Source: Sutterella seckii (GTDB lineage Bacteria > Pseudomonadota > Gammaproteobacteria > Burkholderiales > Burkholderiaceae_F). From it: DNA of 64,000 bases. The stretch lies in the NCBI RefSeq assembly GCF_009183815.1, contig NZ_WEHX01000002.1, forward strand, positions 59,798 through 123,797. The letters run 5' to 3'. The position numbers and the translations under genes were made by a program. The notes below the pieces were generated by a model, which made no database searches, was not told the DNA's origin, and saw only the letters and a list, made by a program, of their open reading frames with translations. This document shows, in pieces, positions 45,517-54,452 of the stretch (position 1 is the stretch's first letter; each line of letters opens with the position of its first letter).

Positions 45517-47439
45517 TTACTTCTTCACGTCCGTGAAGTCGGCGTCAACGACATCGTCGTCCTTCTTGCCGGCTTCAGCGCCCTGCTGCTGTTGCGGCTG
45601 AGCCTGAGAAGCAGCCTGGGCAGCCTTGTTCATCTTTTCGCCGATCTTCTGCGCAGCGGTCATCAGACGTTCAACAGCCTGATCAATGGCGGCCTTGTCC
45701 TCGCCCTTGACCTTCTCTTCAACGTCCTTGATGGCGCTCTCGCAGGCAGCGCGGTCTTCGCTTTCAACCTTGTCGCCGAAATCCTTCAGGGTCTTCTGAA
45801 CCTGAGCGATGGCGGCATCGGCCGTGTTGCGGGACTGAGCGAGCTCGAAGCGGCGGTGATCCTCTTCCTTGTTCGCTTCAGCATCAGACACCATGCGCTT
45901 GATCTCTTCCTCAGAGAGGCCGGAGCTCGCCTTGATGGTGATGTTGTTTTCCTTGCCCGTAGCCTTGTCCTTGGCGGACACGTGCAGGATGCCGTTGGCA
46001 TCGATATCGAAGGTCACTTCGATCTGCGGGAGTCCGCGCGGAGACGGCGGAATGCCTTCGAGGTTGAACTCGCCGAGGAGCTTGTTCGACGCGGCCATTT
46101 CATGCTCGCCCTGATAGACCTTAATGGTCACGGCAGGCTGATTGTCTTCCGCGGTCGAGAAGACCTGCGAGTGCTTCGTCGGAATCGTCGTGTTGCGCTT
46201 GATCATCGCGGTCATCACGCCGCCCAGGGTTTCAATGCCGAGGGTAAGCGGAGTCACGTCGAGAAGGAGCACGTCGCGGCGTTCGCCCGTGAGAACCGAA
46301 CCCTGAATGGCTGCGCCGATGGCAACCGCTTCATCGGGGTTCACGTCCTTGCGGGGTTCCTTGCCGAAGAATTCGCGGACGACTTCCTGAACGCGCGGCA
46401 TGCGGCTCATGCCGCCCACGAGGATGACGTCGGTGATGTCGGACTTGGAAGCCTTCGCATCATTGAGCGCCTTCGAAACCGGGGCAATCGTGCGCTGGAC
46501 GAGGTCCTCAACGAGGCTCTCGAACTTCGCGCGGGTGATGCTCATGTTGAGGTGCTTCGGACCCGTGGCATCGGCCGTGATGTAGGGGAGGTTGATCTCC
46601 GTTTCCTGACGGCTCGAGAGTTCGATCTTCGCCTTTTCAGCAGCATCCTTCAGGCGCTGCAGGGCGAGGACGTCCTTGCTCAGATCGGCGCCGGTGTCCT
46701 TGCGGAACTCATTGATGATGTAGTCGACGAGGCGCTGGTCGAAGTCTTCGCCGCCCAGGAACGTATCGCCGTTCGTGGAGAGCACTTCGAACTGCTTGTC
46801 GCCGTCGATGTTCGCGATATCAATGATCGAAATATCGAACGTGCCGCCGCCCAGGTCATACACGGCAATCTTGCGATCGGCCGTGCCACCCTTGTCCATG
46901 CCGAAGGCAAGCGCCGCGGCAGTCGGTTCATTGATGATGCGCTTGACGTCAAGGCCCGCAATGCGGCCGGCATCCTTCGTCGCCTGACGCTGGCTGTCGT
47001 TGAAGTAGGCAGGCACCGTAATGACGGCTTCCGTAACCGGCTCGCCGAGGTAATCCTCAGCGGTCTTCTTCATCTTGCGAAGCACTTCAGCAGAAACCTG
47101 CTGCGGAGCGAGCTTCTTGCCGGCAACCTCAACCCACGCATCGCCATTGTCCGCACGGACAATGCTGAACGGCGCAAGCTTCAGATCCTTCTGGACTTCC
47201 GCATCGTCGAAACGACGACCGATCAGACGCTTCACGGCGAAGAGCGTGTTCTTCGGATTCGTGACGGCCTGACGCTTTGCGGGAGCGCCGACGAGAATCT
47301 CACCGTTTTCCATGTACGCAACGATCGAAGGCGTTGTGCGGGCGCCTTCACTGTTCTCGATGACCTTGACGTGATCGCCTTCCATGATGGCGACCGCGGA
47401 GTTCGTCGTACCAAGGTCTATACCGATGATCTTTGCCAT
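45517..47439 (-). CDS. dnaK: DnaK, Hsp70 chaperone
   Basis: 640 residues. It opens [21 protein letters not shown]; the ATPase domain has [16 protein letters not shown] and [15 protein letters not shown]; the substrate-binding domain starts [17 protein letters not shown]; and the C-terminus is Gln/Ala-rich then acidic ([16 protein letters not shown]), as in other proteobacterial DnaK. Transcribed toward dnaJ from its own heat-shock promoter, with a terminator between grpE and dnaK. Confidence 0.98.
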   Translation of the reverse strand: MAKIIGIDLGTTNSAVAIMEGDHVKVIENSEGARTTPSIVAYMENGEILVGAPAKRQAVTNPKNTLFAVKRLIGRRFDDAEVQKDLKLAPFSIVRADNGDAWVEVAGKKLAPQQVSAEVLRKMKKTAEDYLGEPVTEAVITVPAYFNDSQRQATKDAGRIAGLDVKRIINEPTAAALAFGMDKGGTADRKIAVYDLGGGTFDISIIDIANIDGDKQFEVLSTNGDTFLGGEDFDQRLVDYIINEFRKDTGADLSKDVLALQRLKDAAEKAKIELSSRQETEINLPYITADATGPKHLNMSITRAKFESLVEDLVQRTIAPVSKALNDAKASKSDITDVILVGGMSRMPRVQEVVREFFGKEPRKDVNPDEAVAIGAAIQGSVLTGERRDVLLLDVTPLTLGIETLGGVMTAMIKRNTTIPTKHSQVFSTAEDNQPAVTIKVYQGEHEMAASNKLLGEFNLEGIPPSPRGLPQIEVTFDIDANGILHVSAKDKATGKENNITIKASSGLSEEEIKRMVSDAEANKEEDHRRFELAQSRNTADAAIAQVQKTLKDFGDKVESEDRAACESAIKDVEEKVKGEDKAAIDQAVERLMTAAQKIGEKMNKAAQAASQAQPQQQQGAEAGKKDDDVVDADFTDVKK

Positions 47440-47581
47440 GTTTAGTGGTTCCTTATGGATTGCCCGGTTTCCGACGCGCCCGACTATGAAGCGCGCTCAG
47501 GAACCAAGCGCTTGTGAAATCTTTCCGGAAGGCCTTCCTCCTCGCGGGGGAATTGCCTTCGTTCTTTCGCTCTTTAATGCC

Positions 47582-47612
47582 TATATGGGGCCGGTCCATT
47601 CTTTTTCAAGGG
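47582..47612 (-). promoter_or_regulatory. Sigma-32 type promoter of dnaK
   Basis: On the minus strand: -35 CCCTTGAA (47612-47605), 14-base spacer, -10 CCCCATATA (47590-47582). Both elements match the RpoH consensus closely. Transcription would start near 47575, giving a leader of about 135 bases before dnaK. Confidence 0.88.
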
Positions 47613-47672
47613 CCGGTTTGCAAAAAATCTTTTCATGACTTCCGGATCGAACCTGGAGGCATGCACAAAAAG

Positions 47673-47711
47673 AAAATGCCCTGCAGGAATTTCTTCCCGA
47701 CAGGGCATTTT
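47673..47711 (-). terminator. Terminator between grpE and dnaK
   Basis: AAAATGCCCTG (47673-47683) pairs with CAGGGCATTTT (47701-47711). On the minus strand the stem is followed by CTTTTT. It separates grpE from the dnaK promoter. Confidence 0.88.
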
Positions 47712-47730
47712 CAATAGGATTGCCTCTCCG

Positions 47731-48348
47731 TTACTGAGCGACGCTCACCATGGCAGGACGCAGCACGCGGTCGCCGATGCACCAGCCGCGCTGGAAGACC
47801 TGAACAACGTCGCCCGACTTCATGCCCTCAGGAGCCGGCACCATCGTGATCGCCTGATGATGATGCGGATCAAAGGGAACGCCCTTCGGATCGATCGGCT
47901 TCATGTCGGAAACATCGAGCGCATGAAGGAACTGGCGATAGGTCGCTTCCATGCCTTCGCGATAGGGGCTGTCGGGCTGACCGTCCGTGGCCTCGATCGC
48001 CTTTTCGAGGCTGTCGACGACGGGAAGCAGGTTCTTCGCGAACTTTTCAATCGCGAACTTGCGCGTCTTGATGAGTTCCTCGTTCGAGCGGCGGCGGGTG
48101 TTTTCAAGTTCCGCCATCGCACGCACGTAGAGGTCGTAGTGCTCAAGAACCTTGGCTTCGGAGAGCTTGAGCGCGGCCTGAAGCTCCTCGACCGTGGGCT
48201 TCTTCGCTTCGGCAGGCTTTGCTTCAGCCTCTGCGCCGCAGGCGCATTTCGTCTGAGGCTCCGCATCATGGCAGCCGCAGCCGCCCTGACCGCACGAGCA
48301 GCCGGCTTCATTCTCTTTCTTGGCAGATTCGTTCTGAGCTTCAGTCAT
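47731..48348 (-). CDS. grpE: GrpE, nucleotide exchange factor with cysteine-rich N-terminus
   Basis: 205 residues. From about residue 50 it is an ordinary GrpE: long helix, YVRAMAELENTRRRSNEE, FAKNLLPVVDSLEKA, and the C-terminal beta domain ending DRVLRPAMVSVAQ. It releases ADP from DnaK. The first 40 residues are unusual: six cysteines at 17, 19, 24, 26, 35 and 37, with His27, in a CXC-X4-CXCH-X7/8-CXC pattern, where most GrpE proteins have an acidic disordered stretch. Own sigma-32 promoter upstream and terminator downstream. Confidence 0.95.
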   Translation of the reverse strand: MTEAQNESAKKENEAGCSCGQGGCGCHDAEPQTKCACGAEAEAKPAEAKKPTVEELQAALKLSEAKVLEHYDLYVRAMAELENTRRRSNEELIKTRKFAIEKFAKNLLPVVDSLEKAIEATDGQPDSPYREGMEATYRQFLHALDVSDMKPIDPKGVPFDPHHHQAITMVPAPEGMKSGDVVQVFQRGWCIGDRVLRPAMVSVAQ

Positions 48349-48451
48349 TTCGGTTTTCCTGTAGAAAGCGTCCGGATGGGGGCGCCCCGGCGCTCCCTCA
48401 GTTCAGGAAGCGCGGACATTGCCGCCCGTCCGGCAGATCTGGTTTTCCTCA

Positions 48452-48481
48452 TATATGGGGACGGCGCGGCCCTTTTTCAAG
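48452..48481 (-). promoter_or_regulatory. Sigma-32 type promoter of grpE
   Basis: On the minus strand: -35 CTTGAA (48481-48476, in TCTTGAAA), 15-base spacer, -10 CCCCATATA (48460-48452). Nearly identical in both elements to the dnaK promoter. It lies in the gap between hemH and grpE. Confidence 0.87.
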
Positions 48482-48522
48482 ACCGCGGAAACCTGAGGAA
48501 AACGCCGAGATGAGGTGCTTTC

Positions 48523-49539
48523 TTAAATCCAGCCCGAGAGCTCGCGCCGGGCAATGGCTGCATAAGCTTCGACGGCCTCGTCGCTCTCATTGAGGGCGGG
48601 AATGTAGTGGAAGACCCCGTTCGGGTTCGCTCTGAGATAGGCGCTGCGAAGCTCGTCCCCGATTTCCTCAATCGTTTCAAGGCAGTCAGCGGCAAATCCG
48701 GGGCAAACCACGTCGATGCGGGGAAGTCCTTCACGGGCAAGTTTTTCCACGAAGGGAAGCGTATAGGGCTGAAGCCACTCGTCGCGGCCGAAGCGGCTCT
48801 GGAAGCTCACCGCCCATTCGTTCCCGCGCAGATTGAGCCGTGCGGCAAGCGCTGCTGCCGTTTCATGGCACTGCGCTTCGTAGACGTCGCCGAGCGCCGT
48901 GCTCCTGGCCGGTATCCCGTGAAAGCTCATGAGGAGGCGACCGCCTGCATCCATCGGACGTCCGGCCTTTTCCCAGAAACGCTCGATATGAAGCGCCAGG
49001 GCCTCGATGTAGTCGGGCTCGAGGTGATATTCGCGCACCGTGCGGAGCGCAGGAACATTTCTCATGGAGAGCGCCGTTTCAAAGACTTCGTCGAGACACG
49101 CCGCTGAAGTCTGCGCCGCATACTGCGCGAAGAGCGGCATCACGAGAATGCGCTCAATCCCTTCCTTTTCCACGAGCCGGCGCACGCAGTCCTCCACCGC
49201 AGGCTTCCCGTAGCGCATCGCCCAGACAACGCGCACGCCGTCGCCGAGCCTTTGCTGGAGCTTCCGGGCAGTCTTCTTCGTGTGGACGATGAGCGGAGAA
49301 CCTTCCTCCGTCCAGACGCCCTGATAACGCTTTGCGGACTTTGCCGGCCGAACGCGAAGGATGATGCCGTGAAGAATCGGCCACCACTTCCACTTCGGAA
49401 GCTCAATCACGCGGCTGTCAGACAAAAATTCCGCCAGATACTCCCGCACGGCGCCAGCTTCGGGAGCCTCGGGCGAACCGGTATTGATGAGAAGAAGCGC
49501 AGTCTTCGGACGCTGAGAGGTAAGGACGGAGTCTTCCAT
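48523..49539 (-). CDS. hemH: Ferrochelatase
   Basis: Inserts ferrous iron into protoporphyrin IX. 338 residues. TALLLINTGSPEAPE opens the first half, and MSFHGIPARS contains the conserved active-site His; the C-terminal half has SFQSRFGRDEWLQPYT and VVCPGFAADCLETIEEI with the conserved Glu. It lies upstream of grpE on the same strand but separated by the grpE heat-shock promoter. Together with hemG in this window it covers the last two haem steps. Confidence 0.96.
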   Translation of the reverse strand: MEDSVLTSQRPKTALLLINTGSPEAPEAGAVREYLAEFLSDSRVIELPKWKWWPILHGIILRVRPAKSAKRYQGVWTEEGSPLIVHTKKTARKLQQRLGDGVRVVWAMRYGKPAVEDCVRRLVEKEGIERILVMPLFAQYAAQTSAACLDEVFETALSMRNVPALRTVREYHLEPDYIEALALHIERFWEKAGRPMDAGGRLLMSFHGIPARSTALGDVYEAQCHETAAALAARLNLRGNEWAVSFQSRFGRDEWLQPYTLPFVEKLAREGLPRIDVVCPGFAADCLETIEEIGDELRSAYLRANPNGVFHYIPALNESDEAVEAYAAIARRELSGWI

Positions 49540-49683
49540 AGGATGCCTGAGGCGCTCGTAGGGCGGCGCCGGACTATGGCGTCCGGCTCTGCCGCCCTGA
49601 AATTAAAACTTCAGAATGCTTTTTAATCGCGGGACCGCAGGGACCCCGCTGCAAAAGCGAATGCGCCTCGAATTTTCCGCCAT

Positions 49684-49697
49684 CGACCTTAAGGTCG
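49684..49697. repeat. 14-bp perfect palindrome
   Basis: CGACCTTAAGGTCG at 49684-49697, in the 169-base gap between hemH and the YhhQ-like transporter. Possible protein-binding site; no regulator identified. Confidence 0.5.
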
Positions 49698-49708
49698 CCT
49701 TGTGGGCT

Positions 49709-50293
49709 TCAGAGCGCACGCGCGAGCGCTTCCTGACGCACGCGGCGATGACGCCACATCCACAGGATGGCGCCGCCCAGAAGGCTCATCCAGAATTTTC
49801 CGAGCACCTGCCCGAAGAGATAATCAAGCGACCCGAAGGCGAGCGTGAGGAAAATCATGCTGTCGACAACGGATCCCACGAGACCGGAAACAATCACGGC
49901 CGTCGAGGGGAGCTTCTTTCTCATGGGCGTATAGACCGCAAAGTCGGCGAGCTCAGAGAAAAGGAAGGCGGCCGTGGAGCCGAGCACGACGGAGGGTTCG
50001 GCAAGGAAGGCCGAAAGGAAGGCGCCCGCGACGATCGCGGCAATGGTCCAGCGATTGCCGAGAAGATTCTGCACGGCATCGCGAAGCACCAGGGCAAGAC
50101 CGGCGAGCATCACGGCCGAAGGCGACCAGACGCCGGGCCAGACAGGAATCAGGCAGGGGCCTGCCGGATCGCAGACAAGACCCACGTTCATCACCACCCA
50201 GTTGCCGAGCGGGATGGTGAGAATAAAGAGAATCAGGGTGATAAGGCCGTACTGAAAGTGCCGGCTGGAAAACGCCCGGGGGCTCATAGCCAT
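49709..50293 (-). CDS. Queuosine precursor transporter, VUT/YhhQ family
   Basis: 194-residue membrane protein with about six hydrophobic segments. The conserved cytoplasmic stretch LRDAVQNLLG, and GSVVDSMIFLTLAFGS near residue 140, match the YhhQ/VUT family, whose characterised members import queuine-type precursors such as preQ0 or preQ1. No queuosine riboswitch was recognised upstream, and other members of the family might carry other substrates. GGAG lies seven bases before the ATG at 50293. Confidence 0.83.
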   Translation of the reverse strand: MAMSPRAFSSRHFQYGLITLILFILTIPLGNWVVMNVGLVCDPAGPCLIPVWPGVWSPSAVMLAGLALVLRDAVQNLLGNRWTIAAIVAGAFLSAFLAEPSVVLGSTAAFLFSELADFAVYTPMRKKLPSTAVIVSGLVGSVVDSMIFLTLAFGSLDYLFGQVLGKFWMSLLGGAILWMWRHRRVRQEALARAL

Positions 50294-50381
50294 AGCTTTG
50301 CTCCTTGAGGACGCGCCTTCCGGCAGATATCCGGCGCACGTCCAAAAAGAATTAAGGGCGGCACCCGAAAGACTGCAGGCT

Positions 50382-51362
50382 TTAGCAGCCGGTGCCGAAG
50401 AACTTCATCACGCGGCGCGGGAGGTATTCGAGATCGCCCGGGAATCTTCCGCCTTCGGGGAAGCCCACGTGGCCGCCCTCCTTCGGAAATTCGCCCAATA
50501 CGGACGAGCTCATCTCTGCGGCCGTGGGAAGCGCCCAGGCAGGCAGAAACGGGTCATTTTGCGCATTAAGAAGAAGGAGCGGAACTCTCACCCCCGGCAG
50601 ATACTGCTTCGCGGAGCATTTCTGCCAGTAGTCCATGGCCGATTTGAAGCCGTGAACCGGAGCCGTGTAGATGTCATCGAAATCATACAGAGTTCGGCAG
50701 CGTCTGATGACCTCAATGTCAAAGAGATCCGGGTAGAGACGCGCTTTTTCCTCAAGCTTGAGCTTCAGGGTCTTCAGGAACATGTCCGCATAGAGCGTGT
50801 TGACGCCCTTGCTGATGCGCTCGCTCCCGGCAACCAGGTCAATCGGGGCGCAGATCGACACGGCGCCCTCAACGAGACCGATGGCATCCTTTCCAAGGTC
50901 TCCCAGGCATTTTGAGAGCTGATTGCCGCCGAGAGAGACGCCCACGGCGTACATCTTCGCCTGAGGGAAGCGCCCGTGAACAGTTTTGAGCACCCAGCTG
51001 TTGTCCGCCGTATCGCCCGCGAAATAAGCGCGGGGGAGCCTGTTCATAAGACCGCCGCAGGTGCGGAAGTGCGCTACCACGCCGCGCCAGCCGATCCGCA
51101 CGCATTCGTGCATGAGGGCTTCGGCGTAGTGGCTGTCGCTTCCGCCCTCAAGTCCGTGAAAGTGCACGAGCACGGGCGCTGCCGGATCAAGCGGCTCGGG
51201 CTCCGCCCAGTCCCAGGCAACAATGTCGTCGTCGGGCGTAGTGACGATTTCCCGTCGATAAGTCACCTTCGGACGCGCGGTGATGCGCGCCGGAATGACG
51301 GTCTGCAGGTGGCCTCCCGGGCACCAGGACGGAGCACTGTAATCGGACTCGGAAATAGGCAT
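50382..51362 (-). CDS. Alpha/beta hydrolase, YheT family
   Basis: 326-residue alpha/beta hydrolase. It starts with the family feature SWCPGGHLQTVIPA, has VLVHFHGLEGGSDSHY (oxyanion loop), FRTCGGLMNRLPRAYFAGDT and the nucleophile elbow AVGVSLGGNQLSK; the late histidine is in KEGGHVGFPEG. Substrate unknown; E. coli YheT is uncharacterised. Independent gene between yhhQ and glnE. Confidence 0.9.
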   Translation of the reverse strand: MPISESDYSAPSWCPGGHLQTVIPARITARPKVTYRREIVTTPDDDIVAWDWAEPEPLDPAAPVLVHFHGLEGGSDSHYAEALMHECVRIGWRGVVAHFRTCGGLMNRLPRAYFAGDTADNSWVLKTVHGRFPQAKMYAVGVSLGGNQLSKCLGDLGKDAIGLVEGAVSICAPIDLVAGSERISKGVNTLYADMFLKTLKLKLEEKARLYPDLFDIEVIRRCRTLYDFDDIYTAPVHGFKSAMDYWQKCSAKQYLPGVRVPLLLLNAQNDPFLPAWALPTAAEMSSSVLGEFPKEGGHVGFPEGGRFPGDLEYLPRRVMKFFGTGC

Positions 51363-51484
51363 GGCGAGATAGAAGCAAAAATCTTGAACGAGCGTTCAGA
51401 AAGAATTTTCTGATTCTAGCCCGCTGCCGTCAGTTTGCTTCTCCCTGACACAATCTGTTGCGGTTGGCGCATCCCGCGGAATGC

Positions 51485-54325
51485 CTACTGCCGCTGCGGT
51501 CCGTCATTGCCGAAGACTTCCCGCCAGAGGGTTTTGACGGCTTCGCGCTCCGCTTCGGCCATGTCGAGAGGAACCCTCGCGGGGACGCCTTCGCCGGCAT
51601 TAAGCCTGATCTCGTGCTGAAGCGCCCGGTAGCGGCGGTAGGCGAGAACCGCCTTCGCCGCGGACGCCTCATCAATGAGGCCGAGCCGGGCGCACATTTC
51701 GAGAAGCAGGATGTTGCCGAAGTTGTTGACGAGCTCCGGAAATTCAGCGCTCCAGCCGAGCACGAGGTACTGCACGATGAATTCAACGTCCACCATGCCG
51801 CCGCGGTCGTGCTTCAAGTCGAAAAGACCGCTTGAATTCGGATGCCCCTCGAGCATCTTCGCCCGCATGGCGCTCACCTCAACCTTGAGTGCATCGCGGT
51901 TGCGGGGTTCCCTGAGAATTGCCACGCGCTCCGCCTCAAACTTGCGGCCGAGGTCCGGGTCGCCCGCGACAAAGCGGGCGCGCGTCAGCGCCTGATGCTC
52001 CCAGAGCCAGGCGCCGTTGCCGTCCACGTTGCGCTGATAGCGAGAAAACATGTCGAAGGAAGAAACGGCGAGTCCGTTCTCTCCATTGGGCCTCAGCCTC
52101 AGGTCGACGTCGAAGAGCTTCCCGGACGATGTCTGCACGGTGAGCGCGCTCATCATCCGGCGCACAAGACGGCTGTAGAGCGCATCCGATTCCGGATCGG
52201 GATCGTCGCAAAGGAAGACGAGATCAAGGTCGCTCTGATACCCGAGTTCCTTCCCCCCGAGCTTCCCGTAGCCGATCACGGCGAATTTCGGCGGCTCCTC
52301 GGGGTGCTTCGGCAAACTCGCCCATGCGAGATCAAGCACTTCCGCAATCACGGCATCAGCGAGTGCGGAAAGCTGGTCTGCAAGGCGCTCCACGGCGAAC
52401 CGTCCGTCGAGATCCGCCACCAGCAGGCGGAACACCGCGCCGTGGTGCGCATCGCGCAGGTAATTCATCTGCCGCTCCTGGTCGCCTTCGGCAGACACGA
52501 GCTGCTCATGGAGATTCTCCTGCCAGCCGCTCCAGTCGACCGGGGTGAAGTCGTCCATTTCCGAACATCTCGAATCGACAAGCTCATCGAGCACAATGGG
52601 ATGGCGCACGACGTAGTCCGCACTCCAGCGGCTTGCCGCGAGCACGCGGCCGACGCGTGCTGCCGCGGAAGGATACTGATAAAGAAGCGCCGCATAGGTC
52701 GAGCGTCCGGCGATCGCCTCAAGGAGACGCAGGTAGCGCGAAAGCTCCTCGGCGCTCGAAATCACCCGGGTGCCGGATCGTTCAATCCATTCGGGGCACT
52801 TTTCGACGACAAACTGCACGAGCCGCCGCATGCGCGTGCGCGCCTCTTCGGAAAGGACGAGCGCGCGTCTGCCGCTCACGAGCGAAAGAATGCGCGAGGA
52901 GAGCTCGCCGCTTGAATCGCCGTAGCCCAGATCGCCAAGCAGCTTCTCAAGCATTTCGGGCGCTCTCGGCGATCCGTCCGCCCAGCCTGCCGGCCAGCGA
53001 TCTGCATCTTTGGCTTCCGATTTTTCGGCATTCACCTGAAAAACGCCGTCGAAAGTCTTCGCCACATACTCGCGCACGCGCTCGATTTTCGACCAGAGCT
53101 CAGAGGGTTCCATGCCGAGGAGGCCGGCCGCGCGCTCGAGCGTCTCTCCCTCGCGCGGCAGCCACTGCGTCTGCTGATCGTCGACGTACTGCAGCGCATG
53201 CTCGACATCGCGCAGAAATACGTAGTATCCGGAAAGCGCATCTGCAGCCTCCGCCGTGAGCGCGCCCGCACGGGCGAGCGCCTCGATCATCGGGAGCGTT
53301 GAGCGGCCGCGCAGCGTCGCATCGCGCCCGCCGCGGATCACCTGAAGCGTCTGAACAATAAATTCGATTTCCCGGATTCCGCCGCGTCCAAGCTTCACGT
53401 TGCAGCCTTCCCGCGAACGCGCAAGCTCCCTGCGGTCCGTTTCCGCGCGCACGAGTTCATGCAGCTTCGTAAGCGAGCTGATGGCGCTGAAGTCAAGATA
53501 TTTGCGGAAAACGAAAGGCTGAACGAGGGAGCGGATGTAGCGCGATTCCGTCTCAAACTGCTCGGGCGTAGAAAATACCGGACCGCTCACGATCCGGCCC
53601 TTCAGCCATGCAAAGCGCTCCCAGTCGCGTCCCTGCGTGTAGAGATACTCCTCGAGCATGTCGGCCGAGCAGACGATCGGACCGGCGTCGCCGTTGGGCC
53701 TCAGGCGCATGTCGACGCGGAAAACGAACCCGGGGCCCTCCGGGTCATTCAAGGCCGGAATGATCCGCCGCGCGAGCCGCGCATAAAACTCGTCGACCGT
53801 CACGGACCGGCGGGCATTGGGGAATTCCGCCGTCGGCCGCGTTTCGCCTTCGTCGCCGTAAAGAAAAATAAGGTCGATGTCGGAAGAGACGTTGAGCTCC
53901 CGGCCGCCGAGCTTGCCCATGCCGACGACGAGCAGATCCTGCGGGACGCCTTCGGCATTCATTGGCACGCCCCAGCGCTCGGCGAGCTCGCGCCCGTGAA
54001 CGCGCACCACAGCCTGAATCGATTCCTCCGCAAAGATGGTCATCGTATCGACCACTTCATGGAAGCCGCAGGCGCCCGTGGCATTTCGTCCGATGAGGGT
54101 AAGCATGATGTCGCGGCGAAGCTTTCTGAGCGCAAGCGAGAGTTGTTCGCTGTCAGCTGCCCGGAGAATCTCCCCGCGGATGCGTTCGCGCGACCAGGGC
54201 TCTGCAGCCAGTGCTTCAAACCGGGCAAGCTTCTCCGCTTCGTCGTCGCCCGGCACCATGGCCTTGAGCGAGCGCGATGCAAAGAGCGAAAGTTCGGCAG
54301 CTTCCCTCAACGTCGGCCTCGTCAT
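51485..54325 (-). CDS. glnE: GlnE, bifunctional glutamine synthetase adenylyltransferase/deadenylase
   Basis: 946-residue regulator of glutamine synthetase. Two nucleotidyltransferase halves are visible: VGMGKLGGRELNVSSDIDL near 155-173 and IGYGKLGGKELGYQSDLDL near 690, each with the G-S-D-x-D catalytic motif. In E. coli the N-terminal half removes and the C-terminal half adds AMP. It responds to PII proteins, none of which is in the window. Divergent from yhdP, a frequent arrangement in betaproteobacteria. Confidence 0.96.
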   Translation of the reverse strand: MTRPTLREAAELSLFASRSLKAMVPGDDEAEKLARFEALAAEPWSRERIRGEILRAADSEQLSLALRKLRRDIMLTLIGRNATGACGFHEVVDTMTIFAEESIQAVVRVHGRELAERWGVPMNAEGVPQDLLVVGMGKLGGRELNVSSDIDLIFLYGDEGETRPTAEFPNARRSVTVDEFYARLARRIIPALNDPEGPGFVFRVDMRLRPNGDAGPIVCSADMLEEYLYTQGRDWERFAWLKGRIVSGPVFSTPEQFETESRYIRSLVQPFVFRKYLDFSAISSLTKLHELVRAETDRRELARSREGCNVKLGRGGIREIEFIVQTLQVIRGGRDATLRGRSTLPMIEALARAGALTAEAADALSGYYVFLRDVEHALQYVDDQQTQWLPREGETLERAAGLLGMEPSELWSKIERVREYVAKTFDGVFQVNAEKSEAKDADRWPAGWADGSPRAPEMLEKLLGDLGYGDSSGELSSRILSLVSGRRALVLSEEARTRMRRLVQFVVEKCPEWIERSGTRVISSAEELSRYLRLLEAIAGRSTYAALLYQYPSAAARVGRVLAASRWSADYVVRHPIVLDELVDSRCSEMDDFTPVDWSGWQENLHEQLVSAEGDQERQMNYLRDAHHGAVFRLLVADLDGRFAVERLADQLSALADAVIAEVLDLAWASLPKHPEEPPKFAVIGYGKLGGKELGYQSDLDLVFLCDDPDPESDALYSRLVRRMMSALTVQTSSGKLFDVDLRLRPNGENGLAVSSFDMFSRYQRNVDGNGAWLWEHQALTRARFVAGDPDLGRKFEAERVAILREPRNRDALKVEVSAMRAKMLEGHPNSSGLFDLKHDRGGMVDVEFIVQYLVLGWSAEFPELVNNFGNILLLEMCARLGLIDEASAAKAVLAYRRYRALQHEIRLNAGEGVPARVPLDMAEAEREAVKTLWREVFGNDGPQRQ

Positions 54326-54452
54326 ATTTTTCTCCTTCTGGCAAGAAGCGCGTGTATCTGCAATTCTACGTTTCGATTTGACAAACCTTGCAGGCGCGGC
54401 GCCGTGCTAACGTTTCGAGTGGCATTTCCCTCAACCCTGAAGCGATTCTGCA

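Noticed and set aside
45592..47445. 617-residue open frame on the plus strand opposite dnaK
   Set aside because: Long antisense frames opposite dnaK are a known effect of its codon pattern; no independent support here.
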